From Benthortus sp964440495 (GTDB lineage: Archaea; Thermoproteota; Nitrososphaeria_A; Caldarchaeales; Wolframiiraptoraceae): DNA of 41,895 bases. The position numbers and the translations under genes are program-made. The stretch spans positions 1 through 41,895 of the forward strand of contig CAYTSD010000011.1 of NCBI GenBank assembly GCA_964440495.1. Direction: 5' to 3'. Positions 8,137 to 15,355 of this stretch are shown here, one piece after another (position 1 is the stretch's first letter; the number at the start of each line of letters is the position of its first letter). Below the pieces are notes generated by a model. It saw nothing but the letters and a program-made list of their open reading frames with translations. It did not search any database and was not told where the DNA came from.

Positions 8137-9189
8137 TTAGGCGGGCTTAAGCGGAGGATACCTGAGCCCCTCAGCCTCATCGAACCCCATCATGAGGTTG
8201 AATGACTGAATCGCCTGGCCAGCAGCGCCCTTCACCAAGTTATCTATCGCGGCCATGAAAGCCGCTCTGCCAACCCTTCCCTCAACAGCGAACCCAACGT
8301 CAGCGAAGTTGCTTCCAATAACGTATTTTGGGTCAGGGTAGCCGACTGGAGGCCCCCTAACAATCCTTATGAAGGGCTCCTTGCCGTAGCGTGCCACATA
8401 GGCTCTGAGAACCTTCTTCTCATCGATGTTTTCTCTGAGCCATGTGTGGGCTGTTGCGAGGGCTCCTCTAACCGCTCCGACTGCGTGGGGTGTGAACGCT
8501 ACCTTGACTTCTTTTCCAGCGAGTGCTGAGAGTTCCTGCTCTATCTCAGCTACGTGGCGGTGGCCTGAAGCCTCGTAGGGTCTCATGACGTTCGCTCTCT
8601 CAGGGTGATGGGTTCCAGGAGTAGGCTTCCTCCCAGCCTCACTGCTCCCAACCTTCACATCAACAGCAATATGCTCCAAGTCTATCAAACCTGCCTCAAC
8701 CGCTGGGGTTAAAGCGATTATGGCGGCTGTCGAGTTGCATCCGGGGGAGGCGACGAGGGATGCTCTCCTAATCTCCTCTCTATGAAGCTCAGGCATCCCG
8801 TAGACAGCTTTCTCGAGAAGGTCTGGTCGAGGATGCTCGAACCCATACCATCTCCTATAATCCTCCGGATTCTTCAGGCGGTAATCTGGGCCAAGGTCTA
8901 CAACCTTCACCCCGCTTTCCAAAACTTTCGGCACATAGTTTAACGCTACTCCCGCTGGCAGGCTAAAGAATACTACGTCTGCTTCGAGTGCTTTGTCGAT
9001 GTTGAGTTCGCTGAACCTAAGGTTTGGGTAGATTTTCCTGAGATGCGGATGGACTCTCGTTACGGGTTTCCCCGCAAACTCTCTCGACGTAGCCATAATT
9101 ACCTCCGCATGCGGATGCATGCTTAGAATTCTTAGGAGTTCTCCTCCAGTGTATCCGCTTGCCCCTATAACCGCAACCCTAACACTCAT
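8137..9189 (-). CDS. lysY: LysY, [LysW]-aminoadipyl/glutamyl phosphate reductase
   Basis: 350 residues, the ArgC/LysY family length. It reduces the acyl-phosphate made by LysZ to the semialdehyde with NADPH. The Rossmann motif VIGASGYTGGELLR (7-20) is at the N-terminus, the catalytic cysteine is C151 in ASPGCNSTAAI, and GSSEAGRKPTPGTHHPERANV plus TPHAVGAVRG are conserved substrate-site stretches. Its ATG overlaps the lysX stop by 4 nt (ATGA), indicating translational coupling. Confidence 0.95.
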   Translation of the reverse strand: MSVRVAVIGASGYTGGELLRILSMHPHAEVIMATSREFAGKPVTRVHPHLRKIYPNLRFSELNIDKALEADVVFFSLPAGVALNYVPKVLESGVKVVDLGPDYRLKNPEDYRRWYGFEHPRPDLLEKAVYGMPELHREEIRRASLVASPGCNSTAAIIALTPAVEAGLIDLEHIAVDVKVGSSEAGRKPTPGTHHPERANVMRPYEASGHRHVAEIEQELSALAGKEVKVAFTPHAVGAVRGALATAHTWLRENIDEKKVLRAYVARYGKEPFIRIVRGPPVGYPDPKYVIGSNFADVGFAVEGRVGRAAFMAAIDNLVKGAAGQAIQSFNLMMGFDEAEGLRYPPLKPA

Positions 9190-10031
9190 CTCCTATACAC
9201 CGTCTTAACGTATTCAGCTAGCTTCATTGGGACATTGATGTGGAGTGCTTCCATAAATCCCTTGAACTCTGGGACCCCGTTAACCTCGTTGAGTAGGAAT
9301 TCTCCGTCGTCGGAGAAGAGGTCTATCGCTACAAACTCTCCCCCAATTACTTCAGCCGCCTTGACCGCGAGCTCCGATACCTCGCCGTCTAGTTTGACTG
9401 CTTTAACGCTTCCGCCTCTGGCCACGTTGCTTCTCCACTCCCCCTCACGGGCTATCCTAAGCATCGCTCCGAGAGGCTCACCTCCGAGAACTAGAACCCT
9501 GTAATCCTTCTTACCGCCGTTGATGAAGCGTTGGATTATATGTGTCCGAGCTGTCTGGCTTGGGAGAAGCTCACGATGCTCCACAACGCTCTTCAGAAAC
9601 CTACTATCATTGACTAATGTTACTAGCCTGCCCCAGCTCCCAACAGGAGGCTTATCCACGGCGGGATAGCCTACAGCTGCTCCAGCCTTCTCAGCCGCCT
9701 CCGCGGTGAAGGCAACCATGCTCTTCGGAAACCTTAGGCCAGCTCTCTTGAATCTTCCAAGAGAGAGCACCTTGTCGCCTGCCAGCATTATACACATCGA
9801 GGAGTTTATCGTCCTGACGCCTACGGCCTCCCTTATCGAGGCAGCGTAGACCGCTCTCTGCATGGAGATTGGTCTCACGACCGCTAGGGGTGCCGGGGCC
9901 TCGTCCCATGAGAGTGGGAGCGCCTTGATGTTGGTTGGCTTGACATCGAACCCTACCTCTCGGAGAGCCTTGAGTATAAGCTTCTCCTCAAGCCTTGGCA
10001 CGTCGTAGAGTAGCTCTACCTCCAACGCCAT
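9186..10031 (-). CDS. lysX: LysX/ArgX-type ATP-grasp ligase, loads substrate onto LysW
   Basis: 281 residues of the RimK/LysX ATP-grasp family. It joins the C-terminal Glu of LysW to the alpha-amino group of aminoadipate (LysX) or glutamate (ArgX). ATP-grasp landmarks are visible: AVDKPPVGSWGRLV (phosphate loop), TARTHIIQRFI, GKKDYRVLVLGGE, SNVARGGS, and metal-binding FLLNEVNGVPEFKGF near the C-terminus. I cannot decide from sequence alone between lysine, arginine or dual specificity. Only one set of these genes is present here, and LysJ/LysK and the homocitrate-pathway enzymes are absent from the window. It is first gene of the operon, with a TATA element about 32 nt upstream. Confidence 0.93.
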   Translation of the reverse strand: MALEVELLYDVPRLEEKLILKALREVGFDVKPTNIKALPLSWDEAPAPLAVVRPISMQRAVYAASIREAVGVRTINSSMCIMLAGDKVLSLGRFKRAGLRFPKSMVAFTAEAAEKAGAAVGYPAVDKPPVGSWGRLVTLVNDSRFLKSVVEHRELLPSQTARTHIIQRFINGGKKDYRVLVLGGEPLGAMLRIAREGEWRSNVARGGSVKAVKLDGEVSELAVKAAEVIGGEFVAIDLFSDDGEFLLNEVNGVPEFKGFMEALHINVPMKLAEYVKTVYRR

Positions 10032-10056
10032 CGCTTTCTATATTTGCTGCCCTTCT

Positions 10057-10068
10057 CCAATATAAAAA
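10057..10068 (-). promoter_or_regulatory. TATA element of the lysXYZW operon
   Basis: The minus strand reads TTTTTATATTGG centred about 32 nt upstream of the lysX ATG, the spacing expected for an archaeal TATA box giving a leaderless or very short-leader mRNA. No Shine-Dalgarno is evident before lysX, in line with that. Confidence 0.55.
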
Positions 10069-10156
10069 CTTGAACAATCTATATAAACCCAACTAAAGGA
10101 TGTTTTAAAAACTGTCTGAAAATTCGAGGCTTTTTAACAAGGCGGCCTGAGAAAAG

Positions 10157-10196
10157 GTTATAGAATAGGTCTCCTTAACTAGGTTTGAAAGGGTGG
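10157..10196 (+). promoter_or_regulatory. Probable promoter and ribosome-binding site of eS26
   Basis: GGTTATAGAAT (around 10157-10167) is a candidate TATA box about 35-40 nt before the TTG start of eS26. GGGTGG at 10191-10196 is a Shine-Dalgarno-like element 4 nt from the start. The 170-nt divergent region between lysX and eS26 also has an alternative CTATATAAACC element at about 10079-10089. I see no gene in it. Confidence 0.45.
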
Positions 10197-10200
10197 TTCT

Positions 10201-10485
10201 TTGCCGTATAAGAGGAAGAATCGTGGGAGGTCGAAGGGCGCTAAGGGCCATGAGCCGATGGTCCAGTGCGACAACTGCGGCGCCTTCGTCCCGAGAAGCA
10301 AGATTCAGAGGGTTACGACGAGGGTTTCCCTAGTCAGGGGAGACTTGGCGAGGGAGCTGAAGAAGCAGGGGGCATATATAGCCGAGAACGTTGTAGTGAA
10401 GAACCTCTGTATAAGCTGCGCAATCCACTACGGGGTCCTTAAGGTTAGGGCACGTGAACAGAGGAAGCCTCAACGCTTTCTCTAA
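10201..10485 (+). CDS. rps26e: Small ribosomal subunit protein eS26
   Basis: 94 residues, basic, with the eS26 pattern: N-terminal PYKRKNRGRSKGAKGHEP, a zinc site made of CDNC (C24/C27 region) and CISC (CISCAIHYGVLK), and the basic end RAREQRKPQRFL. It starts at TTG with GGGTGG upstream. eS26 is present in eukaryotes and TACK-type archaea but absent from most euryarchaea, so it is a useful lineage marker. It is followed 30 nt later by an HtrA-like protease in the same direction. Confidence 0.93.
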   Translation: MPYKRKNRGRSKGAKGHEPMVQCDNCGAFVPRSKIQRVTTRVSLVRGDLARELKKQGAYIAENVVVKNLCISCAIHYGVLKVRAREQRKPQRFL

Positions 10486-10515
10486 ACTTTATCAGAAGCC
10501 GCCTTCACCTAGTCC

Positions 10516-11730
10516 ATGGATATGAGAACGCTATACGTGTTGGTAGCAGTAGCTCTAGCGGTGGCGCTCCTCTCAGGGTTCGGAGCCTACACCGTCTACC
10601 TAGAGTTAGCTCAACTAAACTCGAGGATTGAGGTTCTCTCCGACAAGCTCACGGGGCTTGAGGAGAAGTTCGGGAACCTCGCGGACTCCCTCAAGGAGCT
10701 GGCTGAGAAGACCTCCACCGTGGTCACCGTCACCAAGACCTCCCAGAACCTCACGGCGCCTGAGCTGGTCTATGAGATGGTTAAGGACTCGGTGGTCATG
10801 GTAAGGGTGACAGTCCTGGTTGAGACCCTCTTCGGCCCCTCCTACACCTCTGCGGAAGGCTCAGGGTTCATCTACGACGAGGACGGCCACATCATCACAA
10901 ACTATCACGTCGTAGAGGGCGCACGTAAGATAGAGGTCTACTTTCTGGATAAGACGATTGTTGAGGGGAGGTTGGTGGGCACAGACCCCTACTCAGATTT
11001 AGCCGTAATCGAGATAAACCCATCTGGAAGGATTCTCAAGCCCCTCTACCTCGGAAACTCCTCGGAGCTTAAGGTGGGTCAGCCTGTGATAGCGGTTGGA
11101 AGCCCCTTCGGGCTGAGCGGAAGCCTAACAACAGGCGTGATAAGCCAGCTTGGTAGAGTTCTAAGAGCGCCAGGCGGAAGACTAATCCCAAACGTGATAC
11201 AGTTCGACGCCGCGGTAAACCCTGGAAACAGCGGCGGCCCGCTCCTCGACTACTCTGGCAGGGTGATAGGGGTCACGACCGCGATAGCCTCGACGACTGG
11301 AGCATTCTCAGGAATAGGCTTCGCAATCCCCTCAAACATAGTCTCGAAGGTGGTCAAAGCCATTATAACCGTCGGAGAATATAAGCATCCATGGCTTGGG
11401 ATAGCTGGGGTCGACGTGAACCCTGAGATAGCTGAGGCTGTAGGCCTCCCGAAAGCCTATGGATTCCTGGTGACGAACGTCGCCGAGAATGGGCCTGCCG
11501 CCAAGGCGGGGATAAGGGGTGGGACGAAGACTGTCAAGCTCTCCGACGGCAGGGTGATAAAGATTGGCGGAGACGTTATACTGGGAGTAAACGGCGTAAG
11601 GATAATCGGGTTAGCGGACCTCCTCGCCTACCTCGAGGAATACACAAACCCGGGAGACATCATTACGTTGACCGTGTTCAGGGACGGTGAGGTGGTCGAC
11701 GTCAAGGCTCAGCTAGGCGCCCTCCCCTAA
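10516..11730 (+). CDS. Membrane-anchored HtrA/DegP-like serine protease with PDZ domain
   Basis: 404 residues. Residues 5-30 form an uncleaved signal anchor (LYVLVAVALAVALLSGFGAY), followed by a coiled-coil-like, charged segment (30-66). The trypsin-like domain has all three catalytic residues: H131 (TNYHVVEGA), D161 (YSDLAVIEI) and S239 (NPGNSGGPLL). A PDZ domain occupies roughly 285-400, with the carboxylate-binding region around YGFLVTNVAENGPAAKAG. This is the layout of DegS/DegP-like quality-control proteases, here facing the outside of the cell. It lies between eS26 and a ThyX-like gene. Substrates are unknown. Confidence 0.93.
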   Translation: MDMRTLYVLVAVALAVALLSGFGAYTVYLELAQLNSRIEVLSDKLTGLEEKFGNLADSLKELAEKTSTVVTVTKTSQNLTAPELVYEMVKDSVVMVRVTVLVETLFGPSYTSAEGSGFIYDEDGHIITNYHVVEGARKIEVYFLDKTIVEGRLVGTDPYSDLAVIEINPSGRILKPLYLGNSSELKVGQPVIAVGSPFGLSGSLTTGVISQLGRVLRAPGGRLIPNVIQFDAAVNPGNSGGPLLDYSGRVIGVTTAIASTTGAFSGIGFAIPSNIVSKVVKAIITVGEYKHPWLGIAGVDVNPEIAEAVGLPKAYGFLVTNVAENGPAAKAGIRGGTKTVKLSDGRVIKIGGDVILGVNGVRIIGLADLLAYLEEYTNPGDIITLTVFRDGEVVDVKAQLGALP

Positions 11731-11763
11731 CACCTAATAACCCCCCAATAGAGCTTCAACATC

Positions 11764-13191
11764 GTGCTAACCCTAGACGACGTCGCTGTAAGGCTCTTCA
11801 GCTATGGGCCGAGCACCACCCTCAAAATAGATGGGAAAAGAATAGAGGTTGACCCAGACCTCTTCATAGCCCTCGAAGGAATAGGAACCGTGAAAGGTGT
11901 AACCATCGAGGAGAGGGTCTCAGAGTTTCTGAGAAAGGGGAAAGACCTTGAGAAAACATCCTATAGGATGCATTGGGAGTCGACGAGGAGGGGCCACGCC
12001 TCCCTCACAACCTCCCTCATACTCCAATTCGAGGTTGAGAGATGCAGTAGGGTTGCTTCCATGCTTCTAGTCTCCCCTCCCTTCGCATCCTATCTCCAAG
12101 AGTCTCAGCGTAGGAGAAGGGTTGAACCCGGGGAATTCTTTATCCCAAGGGGAATCGAAGCCGATGAGACGGCGGAGAAACCCTATCTAGAGACTGTTAG
12201 AAGACTCTATGAATCTTATCTATGGCTTATCGGGGAGGGGGTGGAGCTTGAGGATGCACGCTATGTTCTACCCCTCTCATCCAAGACATCGGTCTTCGCA
12301 ACCGGAAGCCTTGAGACATTCATAGGATTCATGCTGAAGAATGAAGATGAATACTATCCCAAGGAGCTTGCGGAGCTTGGGAGGATTATAGAGAAGCTCT
12401 CGGAGAAGGTTGCCCCAAACCTCACCCGCGCCCGTCTAGCATTCCAGAACCCTCTACCCAGCTACCCCTACGCAAACCCCTACAAGCCTAGAGACAAGCT
12501 TATGGAGCTGCTTACGAAGAATTTCGGCGAACCCCTTGAGCCGAGGCTCATAAACTTCAAAGCAATTCTCCCAGAAGACCTGGCATCGGAAGACCTATTG
12601 AATAATCCTGACATCGCCGCAACCCTCAACCCACTCATAGAGACAGTTTTCCTCGAGTCACTCTCCCTCGCAGCCTACCATCAATCGATACGTCATAGAA
12701 CTGTTCCAACAGCGGTTGAATCAATCTATCAGGCTGCTGAAAGGGCTTTGAGAGATTCTAGGAGATGGGTTGTCGAGCCTCCCAAGGTTAAGGCCTCCGA
12801 AAAACTCTCAAGAAGATTCCATGAATCGGTAGCGGAGGCTCTCAACACCTATCAACAGCTCCTAGAGGATGGTGTGAAACCCTCCGACGCAGTCTATCTT
12901 CTACCACAGGCTCTTAGAATCTATGTAGCGAGAGCCTACAACGCCTTCAACCTGCTATGGCCTCAAGGCTACGTTGGGACAAGGTCATGCAGCTATGCTC
13001 AGTGGGAGGAGAGGATGACCGCCTACGCGATATGGAAAGCCGTTGAGGAGAGGTCTCCATCCCTCGCCCAGCTAATGGGTGAGAAATGCAAGTTACTCGG
13101 ATATTGTCCCGAGAGAGAATGGTGTCCGATAATCCTGAAATACCATAGCTACGGCGACGAGGAGCATAGGAGGAGGAACCAGCAGGCCTAA
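11764..13191 (+). CDS. Double-length ThyX-like protein with split active-site motif
   Basis: 475 residues, about twice the usual ThyX length, apparently two ThyX-like domains in tandem. Domain 1 (about 60-215) has HASL...LQFEVERCSRVAS, aligning with the ThyX EH..FTFEIEG.SRA region. It retains the end of the signature (LQESQRR, 111-117), but RHR is replaced by SPP (104-106). ARYVLP (165-170) follows as in ThyX. Domain 2 (about 290-460) keeps RHR (310-312), but the S-x-x-S-x-R half reads VPTAVESIY. DAVYLLP (375-381), AQWEERM (412-418) and a C-terminal KCKLLGYCPE match the ThyX C-terminal region. ThyX makes dTMP using FAD and methylenetetrahydrofolate. Whether this protein does so, or has another flavin/nucleotide role, is open. 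Long two-domain ThyX relatives are known from chlamydiae. Starts at GTG. Confidence 0.7.
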   Translation: MLTLDDVAVRLFSYGPSTTLKIDGKRIEVDPDLFIALEGIGTVKGVTIEERVSEFLRKGKDLEKTSYRMHWESTRRGHASLTTSLILQFEVERCSRVASMLLVSPPFASYLQESQRRRRVEPGEFFIPRGIEADETAEKPYLETVRRLYESYLWLIGEGVELEDARYVLPLSSKTSVFATGSLETFIGFMLKNEDEYYPKELAELGRIIEKLSEKVAPNLTRARLAFQNPLPSYPYANPYKPRDKLMELLTKNFGEPLEPRLINFKAILPEDLASEDLLNNPDIAATLNPLIETVFLESLSLAAYHQSIRHRTVPTAVESIYQAAERALRDSRRWVVEPPKVKASEKLSRRFHESVAEALNTYQQLLEDGVKPSDAVYLLPQALRIYVARAYNAFNLLWPQGYVGTRSCSYAQWEERMTAYAIWKAVEERSPSLAQLMGEKCKLLGYCPEREWCPIILKYHSYGDEEHRRRNQQA

Positions 13192-13234
13192 GACTTTTAA
13201 ACCAATCCTCAATCCATAGGGGGAGGTGTCAAGA

Positions 13235-14290
13235 ATGTCGAGTCTCCCAAAATACGTTGGAGCCATGAAGGGGAAAAACTTTCTCAACACAAACGACTTC
13301 ACCCAAGAAGAGATTTGGGAGATAATTAGAGCGGCCAGAGACCTTAGGGCAAAGTATAGGGCGCGTGTGCCGACAAACTATCTTCCAGGGAGAACTCTCT
13401 TCATGTTCTTCTACAACCGCTCCCTTAGAACTAGAAACTCCTTCGAGGCTGGAATCTATCAGCTTGGTGGACACGCCCACTTCCTCAGCCCTCAAGACGT
13501 CTACACACCAACCCTACCCGAAGACATGATACCGTACCAAACCGAATCCATAGCCGATGTCGCGAGAGTTCTAAGTAGATATGGAGACGCGATAGCGATT
13601 AGAATCTATGGAGATGCGGCTAAGTGGCAGATAGGCAGGGGACATAGAGTAATCGAAGAGTTTGCGAAATGGAGCAGCATACCGGTCCTAAACATGGAGG
13701 ACGACCTATACCACCCATTCCAGGCTCTCGCAGACATAATGGCTATTCTCGACGTAGCCCAGAGCCCTAAGGGTAAGAAGTTCGTCGTCTCCTACGCCTA
13801 CTCAGGCGGACTCAAACCCCTAGCAGTTCCACAGAGCTGCATCCTAATAGGAACACAGTTTGGGATGGATGTTGTTCTCGCCCATCCACCTGGATTTGAA
13901 CTCGAGGAGAAAGTAATCGAGGCGGCGAAACAGAACGCAGACCGATATGGTGGAAGCTTCGAGATAGTGAACGACATGAGGGAGGCGTTCGAGGGAGCTG
14001 ACTTCGTCTACCCCAAGGCTTGGTCTCCGAAAAAATTCTTCCCACCATACAGCGAGAAGCCGGAGAAGGAAGAGGCGAAGAAGTATCAAGACCGATACAG
14101 AGACTGGATATGCACGCAGGAGCTGATGGACCTAACGAATAAGGGACGCTACATGCACTGTGGACCTGCTGACAGGGGCCAGGAGGTTGTTGACGAGGTT
14201 ATCGATAACTCTGAGTATTCCCTGTATTTTGAGCAGGCTGAGAATAGGCTTCATGTCCAGAAAGCCGTTATGGCCATGGTTATGGGGTGA
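13235..14290 (+). CDS. Knotted-type (AOTC/SOTC-like) carbamoyltransferase
   Basis: 351 residues of the aspartate/ornithine carbamoyltransferase superfamily. The carbamoyl-phosphate motif is SLRTR (63-67) rather than STRTR, and the second phosphate motif is HPFQ (160-163) within VLNMEDDLYHPFQALAD. SLRTR and NME..HP(C/L)Q are the forms seen in acetylornithine and succinylornithine carbamoyltransferases, not ordinary OTC. The distal HCGPADR replaces the OTC HCLP motif. The free-ornithine signature (D-x-W-x-S-M-G) is missing, and WSPKKFFPPYSEKPEKEE occupies that region. The acceptor amine is therefore unknown. Start ATG 13235 is chosen because the GTG at 13226 lies inside the Shine-Dalgarno GGGAGGTG. 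The end overlaps or abuts the next gene, so it is co-transcribed with the PLP enzyme and AOR. Confidence 0.8.
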   Translation: MSSLPKYVGAMKGKNFLNTNDFTQEEIWEIIRAARDLRAKYRARVPTNYLPGRTLFMFFYNRSLRTRNSFEAGIYQLGGHAHFLSPQDVYTPTLPEDMIPYQTESIADVARVLSRYGDAIAIRIYGDAAKWQIGRGHRVIEEFAKWSSIPVLNMEDDLYHPFQALADIMAILDVAQSPKGKKFVVSYAYSGGLKPLAVPQSCILIGTQFGMDVVLAHPPGFELEEKVIEAAKQNADRYGGSFEIVNDMREAFEGADFVYPKAWSPKKFFPPYSEKPEKEEAKKYQDRYRDWICTQELMDLTNKGRYMHCGPADRGQEVVDEVIDNSEYSLYFEQAENRLHVQKAVMAMVMG

Positions 14291-14295
14291 AACCT

Positions 14296-15342
14296 ATGCC
14301 TAGGATAACCGCTCCACCCGCGGTGAAAAATATCCTAAACCTCATTGGGAACACTCCAATAGTCAAACTCAACAAGATTCCGGTAGAGGAGGGCGTGAAG
14401 GCGAACATATGGGGTAAGCTCGAATACTTTAACCCGACTGGAAGCCTTAAGGATAGAACCTACAAGGAGATGATCCTCAACGCCATAAAACGTGGGGAAC
14501 TCAAGCCTGGGATGGAGATACTTGAAGCCTCGACTGGAAACGCTGGGATAGCATGCACCTACATAGGGACACTTCTAGGATACAGGGTTACAATAGTTAT
14601 GCCTGAGGGGATGAGTGAGGAACGTAAGAAGATAATCCGAATGTATGGTGGAAACATAGTCTTCACACCTGGAGCGGAGAGCGACGTAGACCTATGCCTC
14701 AGGAAAATCGAGGAGCTAAAGCGCGAGAACCCTGGAAGATACTGGGTTCCAGGACAATACGATAACCCGGACAACATAGCAGCCCACTACAAGACTACTG
14801 GCCCAGAGATATGGAAGCAGCTTAAGGGTAGAGTGGACGCGTTTGTGGCGACTCAGGGGACGGGTGGAACGATAAGCGGTGTTGGAAGATACCTGAAGCG
14901 GAGGAGGAAGAGCATCAAGATTTATGCTGGTGAGCCTACCGAGGCTCCGCTTCTAAGCGAGAGAAGATGGGGCTCCCATAGAATTGAGGGGATAGGAGAC
15001 GGATTCGTTCCAAGAAACCTTGACCTAAGCATACTCGACGGCGTGATAACAGTCTCCTCAGACGAGGCAATAGAGATGACTAAGAGATTGATTAGGGAGG
15101 AGGGAATATTCTGCGGAATCTCCTCTGGGGCGAACGTCGTGATGGCGATAAAGCTCGCTAAAAAACATCCAGAACTCAGAAACATAGTGACGATGATAAA
15201 CGACAACGCCTACCGCTACTACTCCACAGCCGTCTTCGGAGTTGAGAAAGAGATAGAAATCCCTGAACGTGAGCATCCAATGGACGACTACACTAGAGAA
15301 CAACTAAACAGATATCAGCCACGATGGGAGATAATTCGCTAA
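14296..15342 (+). CDS. CysK/CBS-family PLP-dependent enzyme
   Basis: About 348 residues of fold-type II PLP enzymes. The Schiff-base lysine lies in YFNPTGSLKDR, the phosphate/substrate loop in ASTGNAGIACTYIG, and the PLP phosphate cup in ATQGTGGTISGVGRYLK. CISSGAN near the C-terminus is the ring-nitrogen serine region. This resembles cysteine synthase and cystathionine beta-synthase, which replace the beta-substituent of a serine derivative. The substrate loop STGN-A-G differs from the CysK consensus TSGNTG, so O-acetylserine use is not assured. Start: ATG 14296, 5 nt after GGGGTG; a GTG at 14287 overlapping the previous stop is an alternative. It lies between a carbamoyltransferase and an AOR, suggesting a specialised amino-acid pathway rather than plain cysteine synthesis. 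Confidence 0.85.
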   Translation: MPRITAPPAVKNILNLIGNTPIVKLNKIPVEEGVKANIWGKLEYFNPTGSLKDRTYKEMILNAIKRGELKPGMEILEASTGNAGIACTYIGTLLGYRVTIVMPEGMSEERKKIIRMYGGNIVFTPGAESDVDLCLRKIEELKRENPGRYWVPGQYDNPDNIAAHYKTTGPEIWKQLKGRVDAFVATQGTGGTISGVGRYLKRRRKSIKIYAGEPTEAPLLSERRWGSHRIEGIGDGFVPRNLDLSILDGVITVSSDEAIEMTKRLIREEGIFCGISSGANVVMAIKLAKKHPELRNIVTMINDNAYRYYSTAVFGVEKEIEIPEREHPMDDYTREQLNRYQPRWEIIR

Positions 15343-15355
15343 GAGGTGAGGAAGC

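Noticed and set aside
8124..8180. Nineteen-residue N-terminal extension of LysZ
   Set aside because: It would overlap lysY by 44 nt and cover the GAGGTGG site preceding ATG 8121-8123; the kinase family begins at MIVVKAGG.
13226..13234. GTG start for the carbamoyltransferase at 13226
   Set aside because: It lies within the GGGAGGTG ribosome-binding site; ATG 13235 is correctly spaced.
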